Assembly: GCF_018881755.1 (NCBI RefSeq)
Contig: NZ_JACVPS010000010.1
Coordinates: 1 to 64,000 of the forward strand
Origin: Polynucleobacter finlandensis
GTDB taxonomy: Bacteria; Pseudomonadota; Gammaproteobacteria; Burkholderiales; Burkholderiaceae
Direction: 5' to 3'
DNA: 64,000 bases
Shown piece by piece: positions 17,318 to 26,445 of the stretch (its first letter is position 1; each line of letters starts with the position of its first letter). Under the pieces are notes generated by a model, which was not told the DNA's origin, searched no databases, and saw only the letters and a program-made list of their open reading frames with translations. The translations under genes and the position numbers were made by a program.

Positions 17318-18700
17318 TTATTTGAATTCACGACTCAGTTTTGTTTTGCGATGTAAGCCAGCGATATAAAACATCACTAAATACATGCCCAATAAACACG
17401 GACCTAATATCAAAGCAATCCGCGCATCCTCATGAAAGCCCATCAACACCACCACTAAGCAAATGAATGCCAATGCGAACCACGAGGAATACGGAGCCCA
17501 AGGCGCCTTGTAACTGAGCTCAGCAACTTGAGCTTTAGTTAAAGAGCTGCGGAATTTCATTTGGGTAATCAGAATGGCAATCCACACCATCAGACCCACG
17601 AAGGTGACAGCCGCCATAATGTATTGGAAGGCTTTATCAGGAACGAAGTAGTTCAGGATCACCCCCGTCATGCAGACTGCAACAGTAGCTATCACTGCGC
17701 GATGAGGCACCCCATACTTCGATAACTTGGCGAACGGCGACGGCGCATAACCATTGACTGATAAGGCATACAACAAACGCCCACCACTGAAGATGCCAGC
17801 ATTGCAAGATGACAGCGCTGCTGTAATCACCACAAAGTTAATCAGACCAGCAGCTTCACGTAAACCAATGCGCTCAAACATCACCACAAATGGACTGCCG
17901 TGCTGACCCACTTGGTTCCAAGGGAAGATTGCCAAAATAACGAGAATGGCGCCCATGTAGAAAATCAAAATCCGCCACGCCAGTGAATCAATTGCCATCG
18001 GTATGGTTTTGCGTGGATTCTCAGCCTCTCCAGCCGATAAGCCAATCATCTCAATGCCGACATAAGCAAAGAGAACCATCTGCAATGACAGCAACATTCC
18101 AGAGATACCGTTCGGGAAAAATCCACCGTGCTGCCAGAGATTACTTAAACCAATCGGCTGCCAATCATTCGTAAATCCAAAGAGAATGACTGAACCGCCT
18201 AGCGCAATCATGGCTACAATCGCGACGACTTTGATTAAGGCAAACCAAAACTCAAACTCACCAAAAACTTTGACCGCAATCAAATTGATTAAGCCCATCA
18301 GCACAATCGATGAGAGCGCCCAAACCCATTGGGGGGTTTCAGGGAACCAGATTCCCATATAGATACCTACTGCGGTGACCTCGGCAATACCAACCACAAT
18401 CCAATAGGTCCAGTAGCCCCATCCAACCATATAACCCGCTAGCGGGCCAACATAAGTATTTGCGTAAGCAGCAAAGGATCCTGCGACTGGTTCATGCACA
18501 GCCATCTCACCTAAGGCGCGCAGCACGATAAAAGCGACAATCCCGGCAAGCAAATAACCCAAGAGGATCGAAGGTCCTGCAATTTGAATAGCACTAGCCG
18601 ATCCGAGAAATAATCCAACACCAATCGTTGACCCTAAAGCCATTAAACGAATATGTCGTACTTTGAGGTGGCGTTTCAGGCCATGTTGTTCAGTCTGCAA
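17318..18700 (-). CDS. Amino acid permease (APC superfamily, AAT family)
   Basis: This 460-residue protein has 12 predicted helices and the AAT-family signature near its start (GSTIGVGLFLGSA). It resembles CycA/ProY-type proton symporters for small neutral amino acids. I place the start at the TTG at 18700 because a perfect AGGAGG lies six bases before it; a TTG 39 bases further upstream is possible but has no such site. The next gene, 11 bases on, is alanine dehydrogenase, so alanine (L or D), glycine or serine are likely substrates. Substrate is inferred from context. Confidence 0.85.
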   Translation of the reverse strand: MQTEQHGLKRHLKVRHIRLMALGSTIGVGLFLGSASAIQIAGPSILLGYLLAGIVAFIVLRALGEMAVHEPVAGSFAAYANTYVGPLAGYMVGWGYWTYWIVVGIAEVTAVGIYMGIWFPETPQWVWALSSIVLMGLINLIAVKVFGEFEFWFALIKVVAIVAMIALGGSVILFGFTNDWQPIGLSNLWQHGGFFPNGISGMLLSLQMVLFAYVGIEMIGLSAGEAENPRKTIPMAIDSLAWRILIFYMGAILVILAIFPWNQVGQHGSPFVVMFERIGLREAAGLINFVVITAALSSCNAGIFSGGRLLYALSVNGYAPSPFAKLSKYGVPHRAVIATVAVCMTGVILNYFVPDKAFQYIMAAVTFVGLMVWIAILITQMKFRSSLTKAQVAELSYKAPWAPYSSWFALAFICLVVVLMGFHEDARIALILGPCLLGMYLVMFYIAGLHRKTKLSREFK

Positions 18701-18914
18701 AAGAGACCTCCTTTCGATTTGTCGTTGGCAACTTACCAACCGAGCGAAGTCTAGGGATGTGTTTGCAGAAGTGCTAGAGGATAAAAGTATCCAAAGTGAT
18801 TAAAACTTTAAAAACGAGAGTGGAAATGCTGCCTATCTACAGGCCAAGCGAATGAATGCAGAAAAATAAATTGGGGACTGCAAGAGAATCAGTAATTTCC
18901 TACAGGGAATCCCC

Positions 18915-19688
18915 TTAAGGATTGATTGTGGATTCTGAGAGTGGCACTGCAATCAGATTTAAAATCTCGGCTGCTGCGGCCAGTCCACAAGCAGCTGTCA
19001 CCATTACAGTTGAGCCATAGCCTGAACAGGCAAGACCACCGCTAGAGGCTCCTGCCCGCGGCTCATGCGAGTAAATCGCGCGAATCCCAATTTTTCTCTT
19101 AAGATTTCTGGAGAAACCATGATCTTGCCTTAGCCCTTGGCGTACCTTCGCCAACAAAGCATCTTGCTCCGTTTTTGAAAGGTCATCACACCTTACAGAA
19201 GTGGGATCAGACTTGCCTCCCGCAGCACCACACATCACGAGTGCGCGATCATTTTTTCTTGCCCATACCGCCAAAGCGATTTTGGTTTGGACTGAGTCTG
19301 TGGCATCCAATACAAAAGCATTGGCCGGAATCAACACATCTAAATTACCCGGCTCTAAAAACGCATCATGGGAGGTCAAAGTGATCTCGGTATTAATTTG
19401 ACGCATCCGCTCACTCATCGCCTGAACTTTGGCTTTGCCATACTCACCCTCTAGCGCATGCAATTGCCGATTCGTATTACTTTCGGCAACATGATCTAAA
19501 TCAATCAAGACTAAATGGCCAATACCAGTTCGGGCTAGCGCTTCAGCGGCCCAAGATCCAACACCGCCCAGACCGGCCACTACTACCGTTGCTTGACGAA
19601 AGCGTTCGCGTAGCTCTGGGCCATAGAGCCGAGATACCCCACCAAAACGACGATCTTCTAAGTTAGTCTCAACCTTGTCTTCTGCCAT
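18915..19688 (-). CDS. tcdA: tRNA threonylcarbamoyladenosine dehydratase
   Basis: This 257-residue E1-like enzyme cyclises t6A37 of tRNA to ct6A using ATP. The nucleotide-binding motif GLGGVGSWAAEALAR is near residue 41, followed by DLDHV and the N-R-Q motif SNTNRQ near 70, as in TcdA/CsdL. Length fits the family. It diverges from pdxH with a 22-base gap that must hold both ribosome binding sites and overlapping promoters. Confidence 0.92.
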   Translation of the reverse strand: MAEDKVETNLEDRRFGGVSRLYGPELRERFRQATVVVAGLGGVGSWAAEALARTGIGHLVLIDLDHVAESNTNRQLHALEGEYGKAKVQAMSERMRQINTEITLTSHDAFLEPGNLDVLIPANAFVLDATDSVQTKIALAVWARKNDRALVMCGAAGGKSDPTSVRCDDLSKTEQDALLAKVRQGLRQDHGFSRNLKRKIGIRAIYSHEPRAGASSGGLACSGYGSTVMVTAACGLAAAAEILNLIAVPLSESTINP

Positions 19689-19710
19689 AGCTTCTCTTTA
19701 TACTGAATAA

Positions 19711-20346
19711 ATGGACTCCATTGCTCAACTTCGTAAAAACTACACCATTGGACAACTCTCCGAAACGGAAGTTCCGGCTGATCCAATGCCACTTTTTCAG
19801 CTATGGTTTGATCAAGCAGTGAAAGCAGCTTGTCCAGAGCCCAACTCCATGACGCTAGCAACCGCTGATAAAGCAGGAAATCCATCAGCCCGTATTGTCT
19901 TACTAAAAGGCGCCGATCAAAACGGTTTTACCTTTTTCACTAATTACAGCAGTCAAAAAGGCAAAGAACTGGCTGAGCGCCCAAAAGCAGCGCTACTCTT
20001 TCATTGGCATGAACTAGAGCGTCAGGTCCGTATTAGCGGCACCGTCGAACGTGTTCCTGACAGCGAAAGCGATGAATACTTTCATTCTCGTCCAGCAGCC
20101 TCCAGAATTGGCGCCTGGGCTTCCCCCCAAAGCTCAGCCATTCCAAATCGTGAGTTTCTAGAAGAAGCTGAAAAGCGCTTTAAGACTGAGTTTGGCGAAG
20201 CCCCTCCCCGCCCAGACCACTGGGGTGGTTATCGCCTAAGACCTACTGCAATTGAGTTTTGGCAAGGCCGCCCCTCGCGCCTGCACGATCGCATTCATTA
20301 CCAGTTAGATAGCGGGGTTTGGAAAGTAACGCGCCTAGCGCCTTAA
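19711..20346 (+). CDS. pdxH: Pyridoxamine 5'-phosphate oxidase
   Basis: This 211-residue FMN enzyme makes pyridoxal phosphate from PNP or PMP with oxygen. The FMN and substrate motifs are present: NPSARIVLLKG near residue 53, FFTNYSSQKG near 73, and the family-signature end W-G-G-Y-R-L-P-like WGGYRLRPTAIEFWQGRPSR near 170-190. Length is standard. PLP supply matters locally for the large decarboxylase at 42-44 kb. Confidence 0.95.
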   Translation: MDSIAQLRKNYTIGQLSETEVPADPMPLFQLWFDQAVKAACPEPNSMTLATADKAGNPSARIVLLKGADQNGFTFFTNYSSQKGKELAERPKAALLFHWHELERQVRISGTVERVPDSESDEYFHSRPAASRIGAWASPQSSAIPNREFLEEAEKRFKTEFGEAPPRPDHWGGYRLRPTAIEFWQGRPSRLHDRIHYQLDSGVWKVTRLAP

Positions 20347-20352
20347 GGTGGT

Positions 20353-20925
20353 TTAGGTAAAGCTATTCGAGATTAGCGCTTTAAATTTAGCTCTAAATTT
20401 TGCTAATTTTGGCGCAACCACTGCCATGCAATAGCCCTGACCTGGATGCTGACGGAAATAATCTTGGTGATAGTCTTCTGCTGGATAAATCACAGGCGCC
20501 GCATCAATCTCCGTCACAACGGGGTTGGCATAAATCCTAGATTCCTCTAGCTCTTTAACGACCTCATGCGCAATGGTATTTTGAATATCACTATGCGTAA
20601 AAATGACTGAACGATACTGAGTACCATGATCATTACCCTGGTAATTCAATGTAGTGGGATCATGGATCACAAAGAAAACTTCCAGCAGATCCCGAAAAGA
20701 AATGATTTGCTGATCAAAGTAGACGTCCACAATCTCAGCGTGTCCAGTTGCCCCAGTACAAACTGACTCATAACTGGGGTTTGGTCTAGCGCCGCCTGCA
20801 TACCCTGAAACAACAGACTGAACGCCCTGAATTTGCTGATAAACAGCCTCAAGGCACCAGAAACAACCCCCACCAAGGGTGGCGCGCTCAAGCTTAGACA
20901 GATTTTGTGTAGTAGTTTCACTCAT
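20353..20925 (-). CDS. msrA: Peptide-methionine (S)-S-oxide reductase MsrA
   Basis: This 190-residue repair enzyme reduces methionine S-sulfoxide. The catalytic motif GGGCFWCLEAV (nucleophile Cys near residue 21) and the HDPTTLNYQGNDHGTQYRS stretch near 88-106 define MsrA. There is no signal peptide, so it is cytoplasmic. It is convergent with pdxH, six bases apart. No msrB is nearby. Confidence 0.95.
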   Translation of the reverse strand: MSETTTQNLSKLERATLGGGCFWCLEAVYQQIQGVQSVVSGYAGGARPNPSYESVCTGATGHAEIVDVYFDQQIISFRDLLEVFFVIHDPTTLNYQGNDHGTQYRSVIFTHSDIQNTIAHEVVKELEESRIYANPVVTEIDAAPVIYPAEDYHQDYFRQHPGQGYCMAVVAPKLAKFRAKFKALISNSFT

Positions 20926-20978
20926 GGCTTTATCCTACTGCTTTATTAAGTTACTTGCTTACGCACCTAGAAGACACC

Positions 20979-22376
20979 ATGAATCGCTTTACGCTCCAGT
21001 TAGATGAAATCAAGGCAGCTTATGCTGCCGAACCAAACCCAAGCCTTGAAGTAAGACTAGAGCGCATTAGCCGCATTGAAAAAATGATTACTGCCAACGA
21101 AGAAAAAATCTGCAAGGTCCTTGTAGCAGATTTTGGCGTTCGCCACACAATTGAAACTAGGCTTGCAGAATTTCAGATGGTGTATCAAGCCTGCAAATAC
21201 ACCCGTAAGCATCTCAAAGAATGGATGAAACCAAATCCAGTCGATACCCCTTTCTTTATGGGTGGCTCACAAGCTTGGATAGAACATCAATCCATGGGTG
21301 TAGTTGGCATCATGAGTCCCTGGAACTATCCTGTGCAATTAGCACTTGTGCCAGCAATTGCTGCCCTTGCTGCCGGTAATCGCGTTTGGCTCAAGCCTTC
21401 TGAACGCAGTTCACGTACGTCGGGCTTCTTGGCCAGTTTAATTCAAGAGTATTTCCACCCCAGCGAATTTTGTGTAAGTACCGGTGGAACAGATGTTGCA
21501 GAAATTTTTGCAGGACTTCCGTTTGACCATCTCTTTTTCACTGGCTCAGAAGATATTGGTAAAAAGGTGATGCGCGCTGCCGCTGATAACCTCACACCAG
21601 TGACTCTTGAGCTTGGCGGAAAATCTCCGGCCATTATTGATGCCTCGGCGAACTTGAAAGATGCTGCAGCGAGCATTGCGTATGGCAAGTTACTGAACGG
21701 TGGTCAAACTTGCATTGCTCCGGATTATGTTTTGATTGCCCAAGCCAGTCTGGATGATTTTGTCCAAGAGTTAAAAGTGGCAGCACAAACTCAATTTTCA
21801 AACCCAGAAGAATTCACCGGGCCAATTGATGACGCCCAGCTTACGCGCTGGCAACATTTAGTTGGCGATGCAACTGCGCGTGGTGCACAAGCTATCCGCC
21901 TTCTTAATTCTGATACACAAGCCTCCAGAAATTTTGAGCCCGTTGCACTACTTAACGTTCCCAGCGATGCCCTAGTTCTTCAAGAAGAAATCTTTGGGCC
22001 TATTCTTCCAATCATTTCTACATCTGATGTTGCCTCTGCCATCGCGTATGTCAATAGCAAGCCTAAGCCGCTAGCGCTTTACTGGTTTGGTAAAGATAAG
22101 AACAATATGAATCGCGTACTGAATGAGACTCGCTCAGGTGGCGTTACGATCAATGACACCCTATTGCACGCTACGGTTGAAGGTTTGCCGTTTGGTGGCG
22201 TTGGCGCAAGCGGTATGGGCACTTATCACGGTAAGGCTGGATTTGATGCTTTCAGCCATCGCAAATCCATCTTGGAAGTTCGCGGACTATTTGGTCTGAA
22301 TATCTTGCGTGGCACAAAACTCGCAAGACCTCCTTATGGCGGCAAGATAGAGCGCTTGCTACGCTGGATGAGGTAA
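20979..22376 (+). CDS. Aldehyde dehydrogenase, coniferyl-aldehyde-dehydrogenase type
   Basis: This 465-residue NAD(P)-dependent enzyme has the ALDH general base in LELGGKSP near residue 210 and the catalytic Cys in NGGQTCIAPDY near 244. The lack of the usual long N-terminus, and the PWNYPVQLAL and C-terminal HRKSIL stretches, match the class 3-like coniferyl aldehyde dehydrogenases. A TTG 24 bases upstream is an alternative start; the ATG has GAAG just before it and gives the usual family N-terminus. The natural aldehyde is unknown. No lignin monomer pathway genes are nearby, so the name describes the subfamily only. Confidence 0.85.
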   Translation: MNRFTLQLDEIKAAYAAEPNPSLEVRLERISRIEKMITANEEKICKVLVADFGVRHTIETRLAEFQMVYQACKYTRKHLKEWMKPNPVDTPFFMGGSQAWIEHQSMGVVGIMSPWNYPVQLALVPAIAALAAGNRVWLKPSERSSRTSGFLASLIQEYFHPSEFCVSTGGTDVAEIFAGLPFDHLFFTGSEDIGKKVMRAAADNLTPVTLELGGKSPAIIDASANLKDAAASIAYGKLLNGGQTCIAPDYVLIAQASLDDFVQELKVAAQTQFSNPEEFTGPIDDAQLTRWQHLVGDATARGAQAIRLLNSDTQASRNFEPVALLNVPSDALVLQEEIFGPILPIISTSDVASAIAYVNSKPKPLALYWFGKDKNNMNRVLNETRSGGVTINDTLLHATVEGLPFGGVGASGMGTYHGKAGFDAFSHRKSILEVRGLFGLNILRGTKLARPPYGGKIERLLRWMR

Positions 22377-22413
22377 TTTGCAGTCAGCTTTATAAAAGCA
22401 AGCGAACTGCAAA
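22377..22413. terminator. Hairpin between convergent genes
   Basis: TTTGCAGT (22377-22384) pairs with ACTGCAAA (22406-22413), and an inner GCTTT/AAAGC pair lies within. The structure sits between the two convergent stops and overlaps the end of the LysE gene. There is no clean T-run, so termination is likely but weakly supported. Confidence 0.45.
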
Positions 22414-23058
22414 AGCAATCAACAGCAGCCCAACAAAAATCCAAAGCACCGCTGCCCAACGTGGGCGATTTTGAAAAAATCTCAGGAACATTTGTCCTGC
22501 GCAAATGAGTACGGTGAGATACGTCATGCTCATCAACTGCAAGACACAGGCTAAATATAAAAAGGTATGAATCGGATACGCAAAGTCTCGCTGAATGAAT
22601 TGCGCAAAGAAAGCTACAAAGAAAAAGATTGCTTTGGGGTTGGTGAGCGATAAAGCTAAGGCAGCAATGAATGGGTGCAAACCAATAATGAAACCTTGCT
22701 TGGCTACTTCAGAATCTTCCGATCCATTAGTAATACTCCAGCGAATTTTTCCGCCGCGCACTAAACCTATTCCCAGGTAAGCTAAGTAAATAGCGCCTAG
22801 AGTGCGCACTACATTAAAAATAGTTGGTGATGACACAAGCAAAGTGGCTGCGCCTAAGGCCACCCCTATCATCAACACAGAATCGCCAATAAAAATTCCA
22901 ATGGCTCCCCACGCACCAGAACGCCAACCTTTTTGCGCAGTAATGGTTAAAACGTAAAGTGAATTTGGACCAGGAAACAAAATCGTAAAGAGTGTTCCCA
23001 AGAGGTAAGTTGGGAAATCAATGATTCCTGCACTTGAGGGGGATAAAAGCCATTCCAT
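22390..23058 (-). CDS. LysE/RhtB-family amino acid exporter (LeuE-like)
   Basis: This membrane protein of 222 residues (from the ATG at 23058) has about six helices and the family motif FPGPNSLYVL near residue 30, as in LeuE and RhtB. These proteins expel excess amino acids such as leucine, homoserine or threonine by proton exchange. A TTG start 48 bases upstream would add 16 residues; the ATG fits the usual distance to the PGPN motif better. Neither start has a clear Shine-Dalgarno. Substrate unknown. Confidence 0.82.
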   Translation of the reverse strand: MEWLLSPSSAGIIDFPTYLLGTLFTILFPGPNSLYVLTITAQKGWRSGAWGAIGIFIGDSVLMIGVALGAATLLVSSPTIFNVVRTLGAIYLAYLGIGLVRGGKIRWSITNGSEDSEVAKQGFIIGLHPFIAALALSLTNPKAIFFFVAFFAQFIQRDFAYPIHTFLYLACVLQLMSMTYLTVLICAGQMFLRFFQNRPRWAAVLWIFVGLLLIAFAVRLLL

Positions 23059-23268
23059 ACCCACATCATAATTAATTCGGGAAAACCCTTGTAATTGCGA
23101 TCTCAAACTGACATAATGGGAGGCTTAATTAAGCATTTTGATTCATCGCCCCCCAGCTATATTTCAGCGACTAGTTTAGAAGTCATAAACACATTAACGC
23201 TGCCGCCTGTCTGATGGTCGATGCCTTTGACCATCACACCCTTTAAAACCATGGGTGTACACACGGAG

Positions 23269-23288
23269 ACATCCCTTAGTAGGGATGT
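23269..23288 (+). promoter_or_regulatory. Leader hairpin before the DEAD-box helicase gene
   Basis: ACATCCC and GGGATGT form a perfect 7-bp stem with a TTAGTA loop, ending eight bases before the ATG at 23297. No good Shine-Dalgarno lies between hairpin and start; the only GGAG-like bases (CGGAG, 23264-23268) sit just before the stem. The hairpin could bring that site near the ATG or be a target of the helicase itself. Function is inferred. Confidence 0.45.
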
Positions 23289-23296
23289 GTAATAGC

Positions 23297-24958
23297 ATGA
23301 CTTTTTCTAAAGAAACTAAACACGAGTCCGCGGACTCAAAGCACGCCGGAACTGAGTTCCAGTCATTTGCCTTAGCGGCACAACTTCTTCAAAACGTTGC
23401 TGAATTGGGTTATACCCAAGCCACTCCAGTTCAAGCTCAGGTTATTCCTGCTGCTCTCGCTGGTGGGGACTTATTGGTCAGCAGCCAAACCGGTAGCGGT
23501 AAAACCGCAGCCTTTTTATTGCCTTTGATTAATCAATTAATTGCAGACAACCCAAGCAACTCACCTGCACCAGGTCGTGCTCAACCTAAAGTGTTGGTAC
23601 TCTGTCCTACTCGTGAATTAGCCCAACAGGTTGCTGCTGATGCGGTGAACTTAGTTCGCGGTCTCAAAGGCATTCGTATTGCAACCGTCATGGGTGGCAT
23701 GCCTTACGGCAAGCAAATCCAGGCGCTCAAAGGTGCATCCTTAGTGGTCGCAACCCCAGGTCGTTTACTCGACTTGTGCGATAGCAAAGCAATTCACCTA
23801 GGCGATATTAAACAACTCGTTATCGATGAAGCCGATCGCATGCTCGACATGGGATTTGCCGATGATCTCGAGGCAATTGATAAGCGCTGTGCTGGTCGTA
23901 ACCAAACTTTGATGTTCTCTGCAACTTTTGCGCCAAAAATTATGGCTTTGGCAAATGAGTTGACTACAGATGCCACACGCGTTGAGCTTGCTCATGCAGG
24001 TGAAAAGCATGCCAACATCGAGCAGAAGCTACACTGGGCTGACAGCATGTCACACAAGCATAAATTACTTGAGCATATTTTGGCTGATGCCACTTTAGAT
24101 CAAGCAGTTGTGTTTGCAAGCACTCAAGTTGAGAGCGAAAAAATTGCTGATGCATTACGTGCAAACGGTTATGAAGCTACTGCCCTACATGGTGCAATGC
24201 CTCAAGCTGTTCGTATGCGTCGTCTTGAATCTCTTCGCAAAGGTCACACCAAGATTTTGGTTGCGACTGATGTGGCCGCTCGCGGCATCGATGTACCCCG
24301 CATTAGTCACGTAATTAACTTTGGCTTGCCAATGAAACCAGAAGACTATACGCACCGCATTGGTAGAACTGGACGCGCTGGTCGTAACGGCGTTGCTATC
24401 ACCTTGGTTGAACATCGTGATCGCGCAAAGATTCGCAATATTGAGCGCTTTACACAGCAAGACATCGTTGCTTCAGTGATCGCTGGACTTGAGCCACAAG
24501 CAAAGCCTAGCTTTGGTGGTGGCGGTGGCGGTCGTTCTGGTGGTGGTCGCTCTGGCGGTGGTTTCGGTGGTGGTGGTCGTTCTGGCGGTGGCTTTGGTGG
24601 CAATCGCTCTGGCGGCGGTGGCTTCGGTGGTGGTCGTTCTGGTGGCAGTGGTCGTTCTGGTGGTGAAAACCGCTCAGGCAATCATTTCGAGGCACGCTCA
24701 CAGGATTCACGTCCTGCGCGTTCTGCTGATTCACGCCCTTCAGGTGACTCACGTCCAGGCAATCGTTTTGGGGACTCACGTCCTTCAGGCGATTCACGTC
24801 CTGCGCGTTCTGCTGATTCACGCCCTTCAGGTGACTCACGTCCTGCGCGTTCTGCTGACTCGCGTCCAGCACGCTCTGGAGATTCCCGTCCATCCGCTGG
24901 TCCACGTTTTGCTAAACCCAAAGCTGGCGGTCAACGTAGAAACTTCAGCGGTAGCTAA
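23297..24958 (+). CDS. rhlE: DEAD-box RNA helicase, RhlE type, with RGG-like tail
   Basis: This 553-residue helicase has the Q-motif region (GYTQATPVQAQ), motif I (SQTGSGKT), motif II DEAD (VIDEADRMLDMGF), motif III (SAT) and motif VI (HRIGRTGRAG). From about residue 405 the tail is low complexity: first GGGRSGG repeats, then repeats of DSRPxxSA, ending in a basic stretch. Such arginine- and glycine-rich tails bind RNA without sequence preference and can drive condensate formation. RhlE-type enzymes act in ribosome assembly and RNA decay, often in the cold. The start at 23297 is chosen over an upstream in-frame GTG/ATG that would place the leader hairpin inside the gene. Confidence 0.92.
   Translation: MTFSKETKHESADSKHAGTEFQSFALAAQLLQNVAELGYTQATPVQAQVIPAALAGGDLLVSSQTGSGKTAAFLLPLINQLIADNPSNSPAPGRAQPKVLVLCPTRELAQQVAADAVNLVRGLKGIRIATVMGGMPYGKQIQALKGASLVVATPGRLLDLCDSKAIHLGDIKQLVIDEADRMLDMGFADDLEAIDKRCAGRNQTLMFSATFAPKIMALANELTTDATRVELAHAGEKHANIEQKLHWADSMSHKHKLLEHILADATLDQAVVFASTQVESEKIADALRANGYEATALHGAMPQAVRMRRLESLRKGHTKILVATDVAARGIDVPRISHVINFGLPMKPEDYTHRIGRTGRAGRNGVAITLVEHRDRAKIRNIERFTQQDIVASVIAGLEPQAKPSFGGGGGGRSGGGRSGGGFGGGGRSGGGFGGNRSGGGGFGGGRSGGSGRSGGENRSGNHFEARSQDSRPARSADSRPSGDSRPGNRFGDSRPSGDSRPARSADSRPSGDSRPARSADSRPARSGDSRPSAGPRFAKPKAGGQRRNFSGS
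24510..24900 (+). repeat. Low-complexity coding repeats in the helicase tail
   Basis: Two repeat zones lie inside the helicase gene: GGTGGTCGTTCTGGC-like units (about 24510-24670), then units encoding DSRP-x-x-S (about 24700-24895), such as GATTCACGTCCTGCGCG. Copies differ by single bases. The repeats open long false frames in other phases. They are prone to slippage and length variation. Confidence 0.85.
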
Positions 24959-24960
24959 TC

Positions 24961-25536
24961 ATGACTTACCGTCGTCGTCTCAGTTCTCTTTGGAATCGAG
25001 TCGATTCCGGTGAGATTCATCAGGCGCCACGCAAGTGGCAGCCCTGGCTTAGCGACACAGGATCATTAACTCAAAAAATTGAGCGGGCAATTGGGCAGAA
25101 ATTAGAAGTTCTCGTTCTGCGTGATTGTCGCCAAAACTTAGATAGCGACGAGAGTCGCTATTTTCATTTGAAAACCACACGTTGCCGCATTCGTGAGGTA
25201 TTACTTTGTTCTAACGGAACCCCTCTAGTGATGGCTCGCAGCGTCATTCCAACCTTAAGCTCTGGTGGTAGCAATCAAGCCGTTCTGCGTTTGGGGAAAA
25301 AACCTTTAGGCGCTGTCTTATTTTCCAAAACCAGAAATCGCTCAAAGAAAAAATCTTTACGAGAAATCGCTCGCGTGAATAAACGCAGTTCGCTGTGGCA
25401 GCAATGTCGTCGGAAGTATGAGGACTTGCCTTCGCCACTCTGGGCACGTCGCACCCTCTATACACTTAAAGGTCGCCCCTTACTGGTGTGTGAAATATTC
25501 TTGCCAGAACTACTGAAGTATCCAACTACTAAGTAG
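24961..25536 (+). CDS. ubiC: Chorismate pyruvate-lyase (UbiC family)
   Basis: This 191-residue protein fits the UbiC family, which splits chorismate into 4-hydroxybenzoate and pyruvate, the first step of ubiquinone synthesis. Visible are the W-L-x-D-x-G-S-L start (WLSDTGSLTQKI near residue 29), the conserved R in VLLCSNGTPLVMARSVIP near 80-97, GKKPLGAVLF near 116, and the R and E near the end (ARRTLYTLKGRPLLVCEIFLP). It starts two bases after the helicase stop and may be cotranscribed with it. Confidence 0.87.
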   Translation: MTYRRRLSSLWNRVDSGEIHQAPRKWQPWLSDTGSLTQKIERAIGQKLEVLVLRDCRQNLDSDESRYFHLKTTRCRIREVLLCSNGTPLVMARSVIPTLSSGGSNQAVLRLGKKPLGAVLFSKTRNRSKKKSLREIARVNKRSSLWQQCRRKYEDLPSPLWARRTLYTLKGRPLLVCEIFLPELLKYPTTK

Positions 25537-25562
25537 GTTGCTAATCAAGTCACTAAGGTAGA

Positions 25563-26420
25563 TTAGTTCAAGCTCAGCCAGACTTGGCTAGCTTTAATCA
25601 AAGCATCATCCCCAGGCTCACACATAAATACTTTCCCAAAGCCAATTGCTTTGGCTGCCTCACTAATATTTTGATGTGGACAAATCGCGCTTGCGTAAAG
25701 CAGTGTTTGCGCAAATTGATCGTGAATCACTTCACCGAGATAGCGCACCGCCTCTGATGAAGTCAGCAACCATAGGGATTGAGCAAAATCTATTTTGTGA
25801 ATTGCATCCCAAGCAGAGCTGTCAATATCTAAAGGTACTCTGGCATACACTGAAATTGCTTTAACAGTTGCGCCTGCAGCTGCCAAAGTATCTGCAAGCC
25901 AATCACGCCCGCCATCACCCTTAAAAATCACTACCTTGCGCTCTGACCAATTCCAATCGAGGGATTGCAATTCTTTCCACAAACCCTCCGAATCCCAATG
26001 TTCATTATTTTTAGGCAGGAATATCGCTGTTGGTATTTCTTCAAGCCCGATGCCATGATGCTGCAAGGCGAGCTTGCTACTACCACCCATCACCCCTATG
26101 GGGATAATCTTTTTTGAGAAATCCTGCCATGATCTGCCTAGTAAACGCATCGTGCATTCAATGGCATTTGGGCTCACAAAAATGGCCAGATCAGCATCTT
26201 TTAAAACGGTAGCAATGTGGTCAGCCAGAGGAGCAATTTGAGAATCACTCGGCTCACCCTCTTTGGGGACTATGGTCAGCAAAGGCAATGACAGTATTTG
26301 GGGTAAAGCTTGCTTGCCAAGTTTTACTAGAGCATCATTTTTTAAACTAGCACTGAGCAATTCAATAAGCTGACGCGCCTGACCTGCGGGTCTGGTGACA
26401 ATAATCGTCTGCGCGCTCAA
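25563..26420 (-). CDS. hemD: Uroporphyrinogen-III synthase
   Basis: This 285-residue enzyme closes and inverts ring D of hydroxymethylbilane to give uroporphyrinogen III. HemD proteins are poorly conserved; the two-lobed pattern is seen in IIVTRPAGQARQL at the start, IFVSPNAIECTMRLL near residue 79, KGDGGRDWLADTL near 170 and LLTSSEAVRYLGE near 215. It follows hemC by 25 bases in the same direction, which confirms the call. TTG start. Confidence 0.9.
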   Translation of the reverse strand: MSAQTIIVTRPAGQARQLIELLSASLKNDALVKLGKQALPQILSLPLLTIVPKEGEPSDSQIAPLADHIATVLKDADLAIFVSPNAIECTMRLLGRSWQDFSKKIIPIGVMGGSSKLALQHHGIGLEEIPTAIFLPKNNEHWDSEGLWKELQSLDWNWSERKVVIFKGDGGRDWLADTLAAAGATVKAISVYARVPLDIDSSAWDAIHKIDFAQSLWLLTSSEAVRYLGEVIHDQFAQTLLYASAICPHQNISEAAKAIGFGKVFMCEPGDDALIKASQVWLSLN

Positions 26421-26445
26421 TTAGACCGCCTGCTTTACGAATTGT

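Noticed and set aside
18870..18914. GGGGA...TCCCC and ATTTCCT/AGGGAAT imperfect repeats past tcdA
   Set aside because: Pairing is loose, loop is long and no T-run follows; not enough for a terminator or operator call.
24500..24900. Regular repeats that could suggest a CRISPR array
   Set aside because: Units are short, in-frame with the helicase and translate to GGGRS and DSRP repeats; no constant repeat-spacer pattern.
24489..25013. 174-codon plus-strand frame and a 132-codon minus-strand frame over the helicase tail
   Set aside because: Products of repetitive coding sequence read in other phases; low-complexity V/A/L and H/Q/N runs.
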